Origin: Acidobacteriota bacterium
GTDB lineage: Bacteria > Acidobacteriota > Terriglobia > 2-12-FULL-54-10
NCBI GenBank assembly: GCA_016199675.1
Contig: JACQGE010000177.1
Location: 1-51,101 of the forward strand
Reading direction: 5' to 3'
Length of the DNA stretch: 51,101 nt
A program made the position numbers and the translations under genes. Shown here one piece after another: positions 31,494-40,844 of the stretch. Under the pieces are notes generated by a model. That model saw only the letters and a list, made by a program, of their open reading frames with translations. It was not told the origin of the DNA and searched no databases. How positions within the stretch are numbered: position 1 is the stretch's first letter; every line of letters starts with the position of its first letter.

Positions 31494-34400
31494 GAACTGT
31501 GAACCGCGAACGATCGAACCCGGCCGCCAACCATCTTGCTCTCGACTTGGCTGCATTGCGCCGGAAGCTGAGCGAGTCTTCTTCTGGGAGGCAATACTGG
31601 CGCAGCCTTGAAGAGCTGGCGGAAAGCTCACACTATTCCGATTGGCTCCATCGTGAGTTTCCCTCCTCGACGCTTGAGGAACCAGAGGCCGTAAGCCGGC
31701 GCGGATTTCTTCGCATGATGGGGGCCTCACTGGTGATGGCCGGGCTTTCCGGTTGCACTGCAAAACCGAAAGAAACGATTGTGCCCTATGTCCAAATGCC
31801 CGAAGCGATAGTTCCCGGTAAGCCGCTCTTCTTCGCCACCGCCATGACCTTCGCAGGATCCACCCTCGGTTTGCTAGTGGAAACCCATGAGGGCCGACCG
31901 ACCAAAATCGAAGGCAACCCGAACCATCCTGCCAGTCGGGGCGCTAGCGACATTTTCTCTCAGGCTTCCTTGCTCTCGCTCTATGACCCGGATCGCTCCG
32001 GAGCTCTCACTTACCTGGGCGATATCCGTCCTTGGAACGCCTTGCTGAACGAAATCCGCACGCTATTAGAACGACAACGCCTTCGCCAAGGGGCGGGACT
32101 TCGCTTGCTGACGGAAACAGTCGTTTCTCCTACCCTGGCGTTCCAGATTCGCAACCTGCTCCGCGAATTCCCGGAAGCCCGGTGGCATCAGTATGAACCG
32201 GTCAACCACGATCTGGTGCGCCAAGGTTCCCTTCTGGCATTCGGGCGATACCTCAACACTGTTTATCGGGTTGAAAGCGCCCAGGTGATTCTTTCCCTCG
32301 ATGCTGATTTTCTATCCAGCGGGGCAGGCTGTGTGCGATATGCGCGAGAGTTCGCGAGCCGGCGCAGGCCACCGGAAGGCGAGACTTTCATGAGCAGGTT
32401 GTATGTGGTGGAGTGTACGCCTTCAAATACCGGTACGAAAGCCGATCATCGTCTTCCGCTCCGCGCCAGCGAAATGGAGACTTTTGCGCGGTCTCTGGCG
32501 GCTGAGATCAGCGGCCAGTCTATCGTTGCGCAAACGATTCCGTACGCGCCGTGGCTGCGTGCGGTAGCGCGGGATTTGCTCCAACATCGCGGCGCCAGCC
32601 TCGTCATAGCCGGCGAGCAACAACCGGCGACCGTCCATGCCTGGGTACACAGGATCAATCACGCGTTGGGAAATTCCGGTTCCACCGTCTTTTACACCGA
32701 GCCGACAGAGGTGGAGCCGGTAGATCAGCTCTCCTCCCTGCGGGAACTGGTCTCCGACATGGATACAAGACGCGTGGAGTGGCTGGTGATCTTAGGCGGC
32801 AACCCCGTCTATGACGCGCCCGTTGATTTCGATTTTGCCGGGCGGCTGCAAAAAGTCCCTGTCTCCATGCACCTGAGTCATTACCCGGACGAGACCTCGG
32901 CGCTCTGCCAATGGCACATCCCGGAGGCGCATTATCTGGAAGCCTGGAGCGACACGCGCTCGTTCGAAGGCACAGCCAGCATCGTGCAACCTTTGATTGC
33001 GCCGCTCTGGAACGGCAAATCTGCCCACGAACTCTTAACCGGTTTCACGAACGAGCCGGAGCGTTCCGGCTACGACATCGTGCGGGAATACTGGAAGTCG
33101 CAGCGATCGGAATCCGATTTTGAACGTTTTTGGCGCAAATCGCTCCACGATGGGGTTATCGAGGGAACGGCCTTCCCGCCGGTCTCTGTAACGCCGAAGG
33201 AGGATGCGGCTGTTGCGCACGAAGGTCCGATGTCAGCGGCTATCCCGCAAGAAGAGCAAACCGTTGAGATTGTTCTCCGGCCCGATTCCACAATCTTCGA
33301 CGGACGCTTTGCGAACAACGGCTGGTTGCAGGAATTGCCTAAGCCCATTACCCGGCTGACCTGGGACAATGCCGCGCTGCTCAGCCCGGCCACTGCGGAG
33401 AAACTCGGCTTAAGTTACCGGATCAGCTCTACCGGCGGCGAGCACGGGCAGGTTCTGGCCGATGTTATCGAACTCAGTATCCACGGACGCTCTCTGCGGG
33501 CGCCAGCGTGGATTGTGCCTGGACAGGCGGATGATTGCGTGATCTTGCATCTTGGCTACGGCCGTACACGCTCAGGCCGCGTGGGATCGGGGACTGGATT
33601 TGATGCCTACCGGCTGCGCACCTCGTCGGAGCCCTGGTTCGCTTCCGGCGCGGCCCTCCGGAAAACCGGCCAACAATTCCCTCTCGCGTGTGTTCAGTTC
33701 CATCACAACATGGAAGGGCGTGAACTGATCCACGCGGCTACGCTCGAGGAGTTTCGCCAGAACTCCGCCTTTGCACAGGAGCGAAATAAATCCTCCCAAT
33801 CGCTTTCCCTTTACCCGGATTACAAATATGAAGGCAATGCCTGGGGAATGGTCATTGACTTGAACGCCTGCGTGGGTTGCAACGCCTGCGTCGTGGCCTG
33901 CCAAGCCGAAAACAACATTCCGGTGGTAGGCAAAACAGAAGTGATGCGGGGCCGCGAAATGCATTGGATACGAATTGATCAATATCATCGTGGTTCCCTG
34001 GAAAACCCCGAAACCTATTTTCAGCCGGTTCCCTGCATGCAATGTGAGAATGCTCCTTGCGAGGTCGTTTGTCCTGTAGGCGCTACCGTCCATAGCGCGG
34101 AGGGGTTGAACGACATGGTTTACAACCGCTGTGTAGGAACTCGTTATTGCTCGAACAATTGTCCCTATAAGGTGCGGCGGTTCAACTTTTTTCAATATTC
34201 CGATAGGGAAACTCCCAGCCTGAAGTTGATGCGCAACCCGAACGTCACCGTTCGGAGCCGTGGCGTCATGGAGAAATGCACTTATTGCGTGCAGCGCATC
34301 AATGCGGGCCGCATCGAAGCCGAAAAAGAAAACCGGCCGGTCCGTGACGGGGAAATTCAGACTGCTTGTCAGCAGGCGTGTCCGGCGCAGGCCATTATTT

Positions 34401-34555
34401 TCGGCAACATCAACGACCGCCAGAGCCGGGTTGCTCAAGGAAAGGCAGAACCGAGGAATTACGCGTTGCTCGCTGAGCTGAATACGCGGCCACGAACCAC
34501 CTATCTGGCAGCGGTAAGGAATCCCAATCCGGAAATTCTCGAAGAGGAAGGATAA
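31490..34555 (+). CDS. actB: Alternative complex III, molybdopterin-oxidoreductase-like/iron-sulfur subunit ActB
   Basis: A 1021-aa peripheral periplasmic subunit. A twin-arginine-like signal, [13 protein letters not shown], is at about residue 69. The large middle part resembles the catalytic chain of complex iron-sulfur molybdoenzymes ([20 protein letters not shown]...). In known ACIII this part carries no molybdenum cofactor. From about residue 790 a four-cluster ferredoxin region follows: [35 protein letters not shown] and CTYC with ACQQAC. The fusion of both parts in one chain is typical of ACIII. The start overlaps the actA stop by four bases. ActC follows within 11 bases. Confidence 0.94.
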   Translation: MRTVNRERSNPAANHLALDLAALRRKLSESSSGRQYWRSLEELAESSHYSDWLHREFPSSTLEEPEAVSRRGFLRMMGASLVMAGLSGCTAKPKETIVPYVQMPEAIVPGKPLFFATAMTFAGSTLGLLVETHEGRPTKIEGNPNHPASRGASDIFSQASLLSLYDPDRSGALTYLGDIRPWNALLNEIRTLLERQRLRQGAGLRLLTETVVSPTLAFQIRNLLREFPEARWHQYEPVNHDLVRQGSLLAFGRYLNTVYRVESAQVILSLDADFLSSGAGCVRYAREFASRRRPPEGETFMSRLYVVECTPSNTGTKADHRLPLRASEMETFARSLAAEISGQSIVAQTIPYAPWLRAVARDLLQHRGASLVIAGEQQPATVHAWVHRINHALGNSGSTVFYTEPTEVEPVDQLSSLRELVSDMDTRRVEWLVILGGNPVYDAPVDFDFAGRLQKVPVSMHLSHYPDETSALCQWHIPEAHYLEAWSDTRSFEGTASIVQPLIAPLWNGKSAHELLTGFTNEPERSGYDIVREYWKSQRSESDFERFWRKSLHDGVIEGTAFPPVSVTPKEDAAVAHEGPMSAAIPQEEQTVEIVLRPDSTIFDGRFANNGWLQELPKPITRLTWDNAALLSPATAEKLGLSYRISSTGGEHGQVLADVIELSIHGRSLRAPAWIVPGQADDCVILHLGYGRTRSGRVGSGTGFDAYRLRTSSEPWFASGAALRKTGQQFPLACVQFHHNMEGRELIHAATLEEFRQNSAFAQERNKSSQSLSLYPDYKYEGNAWGMVIDLNACVGCNACVVACQAENNIPVVGKTEVMRGREMHWIRIDQYHRGSLENPETYFQPVPCMQCENAPCEVVCPVGATVHSAEGLNDMVYNRCVGTRYCSNNCPYKVRRFNFFQYSDRETPSLKLMRNPNVTVRSRGVMEKCTYCVQRINAGRIEAEKENRPVRDGEIQTACQQACPAQAIIFGNINDRQSRVAQGKAEPRNYALLAELNTRPRTTYLAAVRNPNPEILEEEG

Positions 34556-34566
34556 GGGCTTTGGCA

Positions 34567-35943
34567 ATGGACGGACCTATTACACCGCAAGCGGCTGAGC
34601 GCCGCCGCCCGCCGGTGATTCAGCCAGGGCAGACCTACGCCACGGTTACGGACAAGATCAGTTCCATCGTCCTGGTTCGTCCCACCACTCCAGGCTGGCT
34701 GGCGGGGTTCTTAGTTTCTTTTGCCCTCGTGATGTTGTTGTTTTACGCCATCGCCTATCTGCTGGTCGCGGGCGTCGGAATCTGGGGCGTCAATATCCCC
34801 GTGGGTTGGGGCTTTGCCATCGTGAACTTTGTGTGGTGGATCGGGATCGGCCACGCGGGCACGCTGATCTCTGCGATTTTGCTGCTCCTGAACCAGCAAT
34901 GGCGTACCTCCATTAACCGTTTCGCGGAAGCCATGACGCTATTCGCCGTGGCCTGCGCCGGGCTATTTCCGCTGCTCCATCTGGGGCGTCCCTGGTTTTT
35001 TTATTGGCTCCTTCCTTATCCGAACGCCATGGGTGTCTGGCCGCAGTTCCGCAGCCCTCTGGTTTGGGACGTCTTCGCCGTGACGACGTATTTCACGGTC
35101 TCACTGATCTTTTGGTTCGTCGGGCTAATTCCAGACTTGGCGACGCTGCGTGATCGGGCGAAAAAGCGCTCCTCGCGCATCCTCTACGGAATCCTGGCCA
35201 TGGGCTGGCGCGGTTCCGCTCTCCACTGGCATCGTTACCAGACCGCCTATCTGTTGCTCGCCGGTCTGGCGACGCCGCTCGTCGTTTCGGTGCACACTGT
35301 AGTCAGCTTTGACTTTGCCGTCGGCATTCTTCCCGGCTGGCACTCGACGATTTTCCCTCCCTATTTTGTCGCCGGAGCAATTTACTCTGGTTTTGCGATG
35401 GTGCTCACCCTGGCGATTCCTCTGCGCGCAGTTTATGGCCTGGAAGGCTTCATCACCATGCGCCATCTGGAAAATATGGCCAAAGTCATGCTGGCCACGG
35501 GCTGGATTGTTGCCTACGGCTACGTGATGGAAAACTTCATGGCATGGTATAGCGGCAATACCTATGAGGGATTCACCGCGTGGAATCGTATCGCCGGCCC
35601 CTACGGCCCAGCCTATTGGGCCTTGATTCTATGCAATGTCCTTCTGCCCCAATTGCTGTGGCTGAAACGCGTGCGGACCAGCGTGCCAGCGCTGTTTGTT
35701 CTTGCTTTGGTGATCAACGTCGGCATGTGGCTCGAGCGCTTTGTAATCGTCATCACCAGCCTGCACCGGGACTTTCTGCCTTCTTCCTGGGGTATGTACA
35801 GTCCCACGCGCTGGGATTGGGCGACTCTGTTCGGTTCAATTGGTCTGTTTGTGGCGCTGTTGTTTCTGTTCATCCGTTTCCTCCCCATGATTTCCATTTT
35901 CGAAATGAGGGAATTGGTCTCCGAATCTCCAGCAGGTGATTGA
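34567..35943 (+). CDS. actC: Alternative complex III, NrfD-like integral membrane subunit ActC
   Basis: A 458-aa polytopic membrane protein of the NrfD/PsrC family that forms a quinol-binding site in ACIII. About ten hydrophobic helices can be counted. Typical stretches are [50 protein letters not shown] and [31 protein letters not shown] 34567 is preferred because AAGGG lies 8 bases before it; a TTG two codons upstream is also in frame. The stop TGA shares one base with the actD ATG. Confidence 0.94.
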   Translation: MDGPITPQAAERRRPPVIQPGQTYATVTDKISSIVLVRPTTPGWLAGFLVSFALVMLLFYAIAYLLVAGVGIWGVNIPVGWGFAIVNFVWWIGIGHAGTLISAILLLLNQQWRTSINRFAEAMTLFAVACAGLFPLLHLGRPWFFYWLLPYPNAMGVWPQFRSPLVWDVFAVTTYFTVSLIFWFVGLIPDLATLRDRAKKRSSRILYGILAMGWRGSALHWHRYQTAYLLLAGLATPLVVSVHTVVSFDFAVGILPGWHSTIFPPYFVAGAIYSGFAMVLTLAIPLRAVYGLEGFITMRHLENMAKVMLATGWIVAYGYVMENFMAWYSGNTYEGFTAWNRIAGPYGPAYWALILCNVLLPQLLWLKRVRTSVPALFVLALVINVGMWLERFVIVITSLHRDFLPSSWGMYSPTRWDWATLFGSIGLFVALLFLFIRFLPMISIFEMRELVSESPAGD

Positions 35944-36491
35944 TGCCGAAAGCAAGAACCAAATCTCCAATTTACGGCCTGCTCGCTGAGTTCGATACTC
36001 CGGCAGCGCTGCTGGTTGCTGCCGGTCACGTTCGGGAGAAAGGCTATCGCCGGATGGACGCTTATACGCCTTTTCCGGTGGAAGGGTTGGCTGCACTTTT
36101 GGGTTTTCGCTACACTCGCGTTCCTCTGATCACGTTGATCGGAGGAATCTTCGGCGGCTTGGCCGGATATGCCCTGCAATATTGGATTTCCGCCGTGAAT
36201 TATCCGATCAATGTCGGAGGGCGTCCGCTGCATAGCTGGCCCTCCTTTATTCCCGTCACCTTCGAGTTGAGCATTCTAGGAGCCGCACTTGCTGCCGTGC
36301 TGGGGATGCTGGCCTTGAATGGTCTGCCGATGCCCTACCATCCCGTGTTCCACATACCGCGCTTTGCTCTTGCGTCGCGCGACCGATTCTTCTTATGTAT
36401 CGAAAGCAGCGATTCCAAGTTCGACCGCCAGGAAACTCGACATTTCTTGGAATCCTTGGGTCCTCGGGATATTTCCGATGTGCCATATTAA
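35943..36491 (+). CDS. actD: Alternative complex III, subunit ActD (DUF3341)
   Basis: A 182-aa small membrane subunit. The soluble N-terminus has the DUF3341 pattern (IYGLLAEFDTPAALLVAAGHVREKGYRRMDAYTPFPVEGL). Two TMs follow (about 60-80 and 105-128), and then a periplasmic/cytosolic end with HPVFHIPRFALASRDRFFLCIES. ATG 35943 overlaps the actC stop by one base (TGATG). Between its stop and the probable actE start lie 109 bases containing a paired palindromic repeat, the largest gap among the act genes. Confidence 0.9.
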   Translation: MPKARTKSPIYGLLAEFDTPAALLVAAGHVREKGYRRMDAYTPFPVEGLAALLGFRYTRVPLITLIGGIFGGLAGYALQYWISAVNYPINVGGRPLHSWPSFIPVTFELSILGAALAAVLGMLALNGLPMPYHPVFHIPRFALASRDRFFLCIESSDSKFDRQETRHFLESLGPRDISDVPY

Positions 36492-36542
36492 GCCAATTCG
36501 AAACTTCCACAACATCAATGGATCTTTTCTTGCCGTCCGTCA

Positions 36543-36600
36543 GGGCACGACTTCAGTCGTGCCGAAAAAGGTCGAAAAAATAGGGGCTTTAGCCCCTGAG
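36543..36600. repeat. REP-like paired palindromes inside the act operon
   Basis: Two perfect hairpins in tandem: GGCACGACT/AGTCGTGCC with a 2-base loop (36544-36563), then AGGGGCT/AGCCCCT with a 2-base loop (36582-36597), separated by an A-rich spacer. The design matches REP/BIME-type repeats, and I recall similar paired palindromes as common in acidobacterial genomes. It sits between actD and actE and its right edge touches the probable actE GTG start. Confidence 0.7.
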
Positions 36601-37221
36601 GTGAAAAGTGGTTTAACTTTTGCACGGTTTGCACGTATTTATGAAGTAACTTGTAGGAGCAGTGGTTGCATCCTGCTGCTTCTTGGAAGCGGACTGTTCT
36701 TATTGATCGGGTGTCGACAACAAATGGCCGATCAACCACGGCACAACCCGCTCAGCGCCAGTTCGTTTTTTGAAGATGGACTCTCGGCCCGCCCGTTGGT
36801 AGAAGGAACCGTGCCTTATGGCAGCCTGGACGAAGACTTTCTGAACCTTCCCGCCGACGCCAAGACCTTTCCCATTCCGGTAACGGAAGTATTGCTGAAC
36901 CGTGGCCGCGAGCGCTTCGATATTTTCTGCTCCGTTTGCCACGGTTTGCTCGGCGACGGCAATGGAATGATCCCACGGCGTGGTTTTCGCCATCCGCCCT
37001 CATACCATATTGACCGGTTGCGCAATGCTCCCGTGGGACATTTTTATGACGTCATTACCCATGGCTTTGGCGCAATGCCGGATTATGCCGGCCAGGTTCA
37101 ACCCCGTGACCGCTGGGCCATTATTGCCTATATTCGGGCGCTGCAACTTAGCCAGCACGCCTCTGTGAGCGAATTGCAGCCGGAGGATCGAGCGCGACTG
37201 GGAACGGGAGGCAGTCCATGA
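36601..37221 (+). CDS. actE: Alternative complex III, monoheme cytochrome c lipoprotein ActE
   Basis: A 206-aa lipoprotein cytochrome c. The hydrophobic segment ILLLLGSGLFLLIGC gives a lipobox with Cys at residue 38. One c-type heme motif is C110-S-V-C113-H114, and the likely distal ligand is M159 in FGAMPDYA, followed by YIRALQLSQ. GTG 36601 is the only plausible start close to the signal peptide. An ATG at 36478 would translate the palindromic repeat as protein, which is unlikely. No good ribosome binding site is present, so expression may depend on read-through translation or be reduced. The stop overlaps actF by four bases. Confidence 0.85.
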   Translation: MKSGLTFARFARIYEVTCRSSGCILLLLGSGLFLLIGCRQQMADQPRHNPLSASSFFEDGLSARPLVEGTVPYGSLDEDFLNLPADAKTFPIPVTEVLLNRGRERFDIFCSVCHGLLGDGNGMIPRRGFRHPPSYHIDRLRNAPVGHFYDVITHGFGAMPDYAGQVQPRDRWAIIAYIRALQLSQHASVSELQPEDRARLGTGGSP

Positions 37222-38387
37222 ACAAGGCAGCGGCTTATCTGCCGGGGTCGGAAATCCAGCGTGTGCAGTCGGGAGCCGTCTGGGTGGGCATCAGCGGTTT
37301 CAGTTTGTGTCTCTTGGGAGCGTATTGGAATCGTGTACAGTTCTTCCATTCCTACCTCTTTGCCTTTTTGTTCTGGACGGGGATTGCCCTGGGCTGCCTC
37401 GCCATTATGATGCTCCACCACCTTACAGCAGGAGCCTGGGGCATGGTCATCCGGCGATTGCTCGAGTCCGGTTCTAAGACCCTGGCTCTGATGGCCTTTC
37501 TGTTCGTTCCATTGATCTTCGGCTTGCGCTCGATTTATAGCTGGACTCAGCCCATCCAGTTGCCGTCGCAGCAATTGGAATATCTCAACATTCCCTTTTT
37601 TATCGCCCGGGCTGCGCTGTATTTCCTGATCTGGCTCTGGATCGTTTATCTGCTCGGCAGGTGGTCCCAGGAGCAGGAACGCGGTGAGGGAAGCCGCCTC
37701 CTGCGGAAAATGCGATTGCTCAGCGGGCCTGGATTGGTGCTTTATGGCTTGACCGCTTCTTTTGCCGCTATTGATTGGATCATGTCGCTGGAGCCGCACT
37801 GGTACTCGACCATCTTCGGTTTGCTAGTCATCGGAGGCCAGGTGCTATCGGCTATGGCGTTTGTAATTGTGGCCTTAGTTCTGCTGGCTGCGCGCCAACC
37901 CTTGGTGGGGATTGTGCAACCCCGTCACTTCCACGACTTGGGCAAACTGCTCTTGGCTTTCGTCATGATCTGGGCCTATCTGGCTTTTTCGCAATTGCTG
38001 ATTATCTGGTCCGGTAATCTGACCGAAGAAATTCCCTGGTATCTCCACCGCTGGCAAGGCGGCTGGCTCTGGATTGGCATTTTGCTGATCGTGTTCCACT
38101 TTGCCCTTCCGTTTTTCCTTTTACTCTCTCGGGACCTGAAGCGAAGCGGCAAGACGCTGGCCATTTTGGCCATGTTCTTGCTTCTGATGCGCGCTATGGA
38201 CCTGTTTTGGCTTGTCGTTCCTGGATTCTCTCCAGAGCGCTTTCGCATCCATTGGATGGACGTTGCCGCGTCCATCGGCGTCGGCGGGCTCTGGCTGGCT
38301 TTCTTTATCTGGCAGCTCAAGAAGAGATCGTTATTACCCGTCGGCGATCCTCAACTGCCTCCAGCCTTGGAAAGAACACATGAGTAG
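37218..38387 (+). CDS. actF: Alternative complex III, integral membrane subunit ActF
   Basis: A 389-aa protein with about ten TM segments, related to ActC/NrfD in its helix bundle. Conserved-looking parts are GCLAIMMLHHLTAGAWGMVIRRLLE, ASFAAIDWIMSLEPHWYSTIFGLL, HDLGKLLLAFVMIWAYLAFSQLLIIWSGNL and ALPFFLLLSRDLKR. Its ATG overlaps the actE stop (ATGA) and its own stop lies inside the next gene, so translation is coupled on both sides. Confidence 0.93.
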   Translation: MNKAAAYLPGSEIQRVQSGAVWVGISGFSLCLLGAYWNRVQFFHSYLFAFLFWTGIALGCLAIMMLHHLTAGAWGMVIRRLLESGSKTLALMAFLFVPLIFGLRSIYSWTQPIQLPSQQLEYLNIPFFIARAALYFLIWLWIVYLLGRWSQEQERGEGSRLLRKMRLLSGPGLVLYGLTASFAAIDWIMSLEPHWYSTIFGLLVIGGQVLSAMAFVIVALVLLAARQPLVGIVQPRHFHDLGKLLLAFVMIWAYLAFSQLLIIWSGNLTEEIPWYLHRWQGGWLWIGILLIVFHFALPFFLLLSRDLKRSGKTLAILAMFLLLMRAMDLFWLVVPGFSPERFRIHWMDVAASIGVGGLWLAFFIWQLKKRSLLPVGDPQLPPALERTHE

Positions 38388-38904
38388 CGATTTCGATTTA
38401 CGGCGAAAGACCGGGGAGGAATCCGAACTGGCTAACTCTTCTGTGCGTTACGAATCCGAGGACGTACGCGCGGGTACAATTCTGAAATACTTGGTGGCTT
38501 TGCTTCTAACCGTTTTTGCTGCGCAGCTTATAGCTTGGGCTGTTTATCGGGGTTTTGCTTCTTCGCAAGCCAAGGAAGCGCCACCTCTCTCCCTATTGCG
38601 CCGGAATGTCAGAAGAATATTTCCTCCGGAGCCTCGCTTGCAAGGATCGCCCGGAAACGAGACTCCCGCTCAGGAAGCACTTCGGCAGATGCGCGAGGAG
38701 GCCGAAGCCAGGCTCAACAGTTACGGATGGGTGGATGAAAAAGCTGGGATTGCTAGAGTCCCGATCCGCGAGGCCATGAGGTTGCTGGCCGGAAAAGGCC
38801 TCGGCCCAGCAGCAAACGAAAAAGCAGCGGAGGCATCAAGGAAACCGGTTCGCTCGCTCGGCTCAGTTCGCTCCGCAAATGCGGACGTTCGGGAAACGCC
38901 GTAA
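38380..38904 (+). CDS. Membrane protein of ACIII-oxidase clusters, function unknown
   Basis: A 174-aa protein. It has a charged cytoplasmic N-terminus, one TM (about residues 36-58, ILKYLVALLLTVFAAQLIAWAVY), and a periplasmic part. The most conserved-looking stretch is LNSYGWVDEKAGIARVPIREAMRLLAGKGL near 108-138, a pattern I associate with small proteins located between ACIII and oxidase genes. The tail is Ala/Lys/Arg rich. ATG 38380 lies eight bases before the end of actF. A longer frame from 38212 overlaps actF in another reading frame and is not used. An assembly or accessory role is inferred from position only. Confidence 0.75.
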   Translation: MSSDFDLRRKTGEESELANSSVRYESEDVRAGTILKYLVALLLTVFAAQLIAWAVYRGFASSQAKEAPPLSLLRRNVRRIFPPEPRLQGSPGNETPAQEALRQMREEAEARLNSYGWVDEKAGIARVPIREAMRLLAGKGLGPAANEKAAEASRKPVRSLGSVRSANADVRETP

Positions 38905-38927
38905 TAGCGGGAAAGGAGACGCACCTG

Positions 38928-39845
38928 ATGAAAATTTACAGGCTCGACGAAGAATTTTGTTCTCAAACATCGGTCGGTTCCGCCGCCCTCGGAATGTTCA
39001 GAATTTTGTTGGCTAGGGCATTGGCCCTAGCCTTGGCATTCGCCCTGATTCTTGCTGTGATCCTTGCCCTGGCCGGTCTCGCCTCTGCTGAAACTCCTGA
39101 TCCGGGAGGGCTTCCACCGCTGTTGCGCCAAGTCGAATTTGCGCCTCCGCTCAGCGCTCCGGTTCCGCTCGACTTGCCGTTTCGGGACGAGAACGGCCGT
39201 TCTGTGCAATTGCGCGATTACGTCGCGGCCAAGCCGGTCATCCTGGCGCTGGTGTACTACGACTGCTCCATGCTGTGCAATCAGGTGTTGGAAGGTCTCG
39301 CCAGCAGCCTTCGCGTCTTATCGTTTGATCGAGGCGCGCCGTTCGAGGTTGTGGCCGTTAGCTTTGATCCACAAGAGACTCCGGCGATGGCGCTGGAGAA
39401 AAAAGAGGATTTACTGCGGCATCATCCCACTGGGACTGATTCAGAATGGCATTTTCTGACGGGCGAGGAGTCCTCGATTCAAGCTCTCACCGAGGCAGCC
39501 GGTTTTCGTTACGCCTACGATCCAAAGACCAAATTATTTGCGCACGCGAGCGGCGTTCTCATTCTCACGCCGGAAGGCAGGATTTCCCGTTTCCTGTCCG
39601 GATTTGAATATGCCCCACGCGATCTGCGGCTGGCTCTGGTCGAGGCTTCAGAAGATGAAATCGGTACGCTGGCGGATCGCCTGCTGCTTTTCTGCTACCA
39701 ATATGATCCGGCGACCGGCAAGTACGGCGCAGCGGTCATGCGCCTGGTGCGCTGGGGCGGCGTCCTCACAATCCTAGGTTTGGTGATCTCCATCGCTCTC
39801 TTTCGGCGGCGAGAGAGACAGGTTGCATCTCCGATTTCGACTTGA
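38928..39845 (+). CDS. SCO1/SenC/PrrC copper chaperone
   Basis: A 305-aa membrane-anchored protein that would deliver copper to the CuA site of the adjoining oxidase. A long N-terminus leads to a hydrophobic Ala/Leu-rich anchor (about 30-54). The thioredoxin-like domain has the copper-binding CxxxC as C113-S-M-L-C117 and the conserved His H206 in FAHASGVLIL. Additional family features are VVAVSFDPQETP and, near the end, LLLFCYQYDPATGKYGAAVMRLVRWGG followed by a second TM. The end differs from classical SCO1 but is common for forms encoded in oxidase operons. The start follows GGAGACGCACCTG. Confidence 0.92.
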   Translation: MKIYRLDEEFCSQTSVGSAALGMFRILLARALALALAFALILAVILALAGLASAETPDPGGLPPLLRQVEFAPPLSAPVPLDLPFRDENGRSVQLRDYVAAKPVILALVYYDCSMLCNQVLEGLASSLRVLSFDRGAPFEVVAVSFDPQETPAMALEKKEDLLRHHPTGTDSEWHFLTGEESSIQALTEAAGFRYAYDPKTKLFAHASGVLILTPEGRISRFLSGFEYAPRDLRLALVEASEDEIGTLADRLLLFCYQYDPATGKYGAAVMRLVRWGGVLTILGLVISIALFRRRERQVASPIST

Positions 39846-39854
39846 GGAAACGTT

Positions 39855-40829
39855 GTGTTAACCCGATTGCCATTATTTCCGGAAAGCGCCTCCACCATGG
39901 CTGGCCGAGTGGACGCGCTGTTCTTCTTTCTGCTGGGGTTTTCCGTGCTCTTAAGCCTGCTCATTTTCATCCTGATCATCGGTTTTTCCATCAAGTACCG
40001 AAGGCGAGCCTCGAACGAAATCGGAGCGTCCATCGGCGGTTCGCTTCGTCTGGAAACGCTCTGGATCGTGATTCCCTTCCTCTTGTCCATGGTCATGTTC
40101 GCATGGGGAGCCGATCTTTATATTTCCATTCGGCAGCCGCCCCCGCAGGCTTTGGAAATCTTCGTCGTCGCCAAGCAGTGGATGTGGAAGCTCCAGCATC
40201 CCGAGGGTCAAATGGAGATCAACGAGCTTCACGTCCCCCTCGGCCGGGATATCCAATTGACGATGACGAGCGAGGATGTGATTCACGACTTCTTTGTCCC
40301 CGCTTTTCGCGTGAAAGCCGACGTGCTTCCCGGGCGGTACACCACCATCTGGTTCCATGCAACCAAGCCAGGGCGCTACCACCTGTTCTGCGCGCAGTAT
40401 TGCGGAACGAACCACGCCCAAATGGGCGGCTGGGTGGAGGTGATGGAGCCCGCCGCTTTTGAATTCTGGCTCGCCGGCGGAACCGCCGAGGAATCCATGG
40501 CCGAGGCCGGGGCGAGGCTGTTTCAGCAGTTTGCCTGCGCCAACTGCCACCGCCCTTCGGGGCAAGGCCGGGGGCCTTCCCTGGTGGGACTCTACGGTTC
40601 CCAGGTGCGTCTGCAAGAGGGGGAAACGGTCTTGGTCGACAACGATTATCTGCGTGAATCCATTCTGACTCCCCGAGCTAAAATCGCCGCCGGCTATGAG
40701 CCGGTCATGCCGGTATTTCAGGGACTGGTGAACGAGCAGCAGGTTTTGCAGTTGATCGCCTACATCAAATCCCTAGCGTCTCCTCCGCCGGTTGCGGAAC
40801 AACAGAGGAGCGAACTGCCGAGCCAGTGA
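39855..40829 (+). CDS. coxB: Cytochrome c oxidase subunit II with fused cytochrome c (caa3 type)
   Basis: A 324-aa subunit. Two TMs lie near 22-46 and 67-90. The periplasmic cupredoxin domain has all CuA ligands: H144, C179, C183, H187 and M190 (the CAQYCGTNHAQM loop). A cytochrome c domain follows, with heme motif C228-A-N-C231-H232 and a likely Met ligand in VMPVFQGL. The fusion defines a caa3-type oxidase that accepts electrons directly. The start is GTG 39855, supported by GAGGAAACGTT before it; the SCO stop is nine bases upstream. Confidence 0.95.
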   Translation: MLTRLPLFPESASTMAGRVDALFFFLLGFSVLLSLLIFILIIGFSIKYRRRASNEIGASIGGSLRLETLWIVIPFLLSMVMFAWGADLYISIRQPPPQALEIFVVAKQWMWKLQHPEGQMEINELHVPLGRDIQLTMTSEDVIHDFFVPAFRVKADVLPGRYTTIWFHATKPGRYHLFCAQYCGTNHAQMGGWVEVMEPAAFEFWLAGGTAEESMAEAGARLFQQFACANCHRPSGQGRGPSLVGLYGSQVRLQEGETVLVDNDYLRESILTPRAKIAAGYEPVMPVFQGLVNEQQVLQLIAYIKSLASPPPVAEQQRSELPSQ

Positions 40830-40844
40830 GGTCAGAGACCGAAA

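Noticed and set aside
31490-34555. ActB read as an active molybdenum oxidoreductase (formate dehydrogenase or polysulfide reductase)
   Set aside because: The gene order actA to actF, the pentaheme partner and the fused ferredoxin region identify ACIII, whose large subunit is known to lack the molybdenum cofactor.
36319-36600. Upstream extension of actE
   Set aside because: It overlaps actD in another frame and would translate the palindromic repeat. The lipoprotein signal begins only after 36601.
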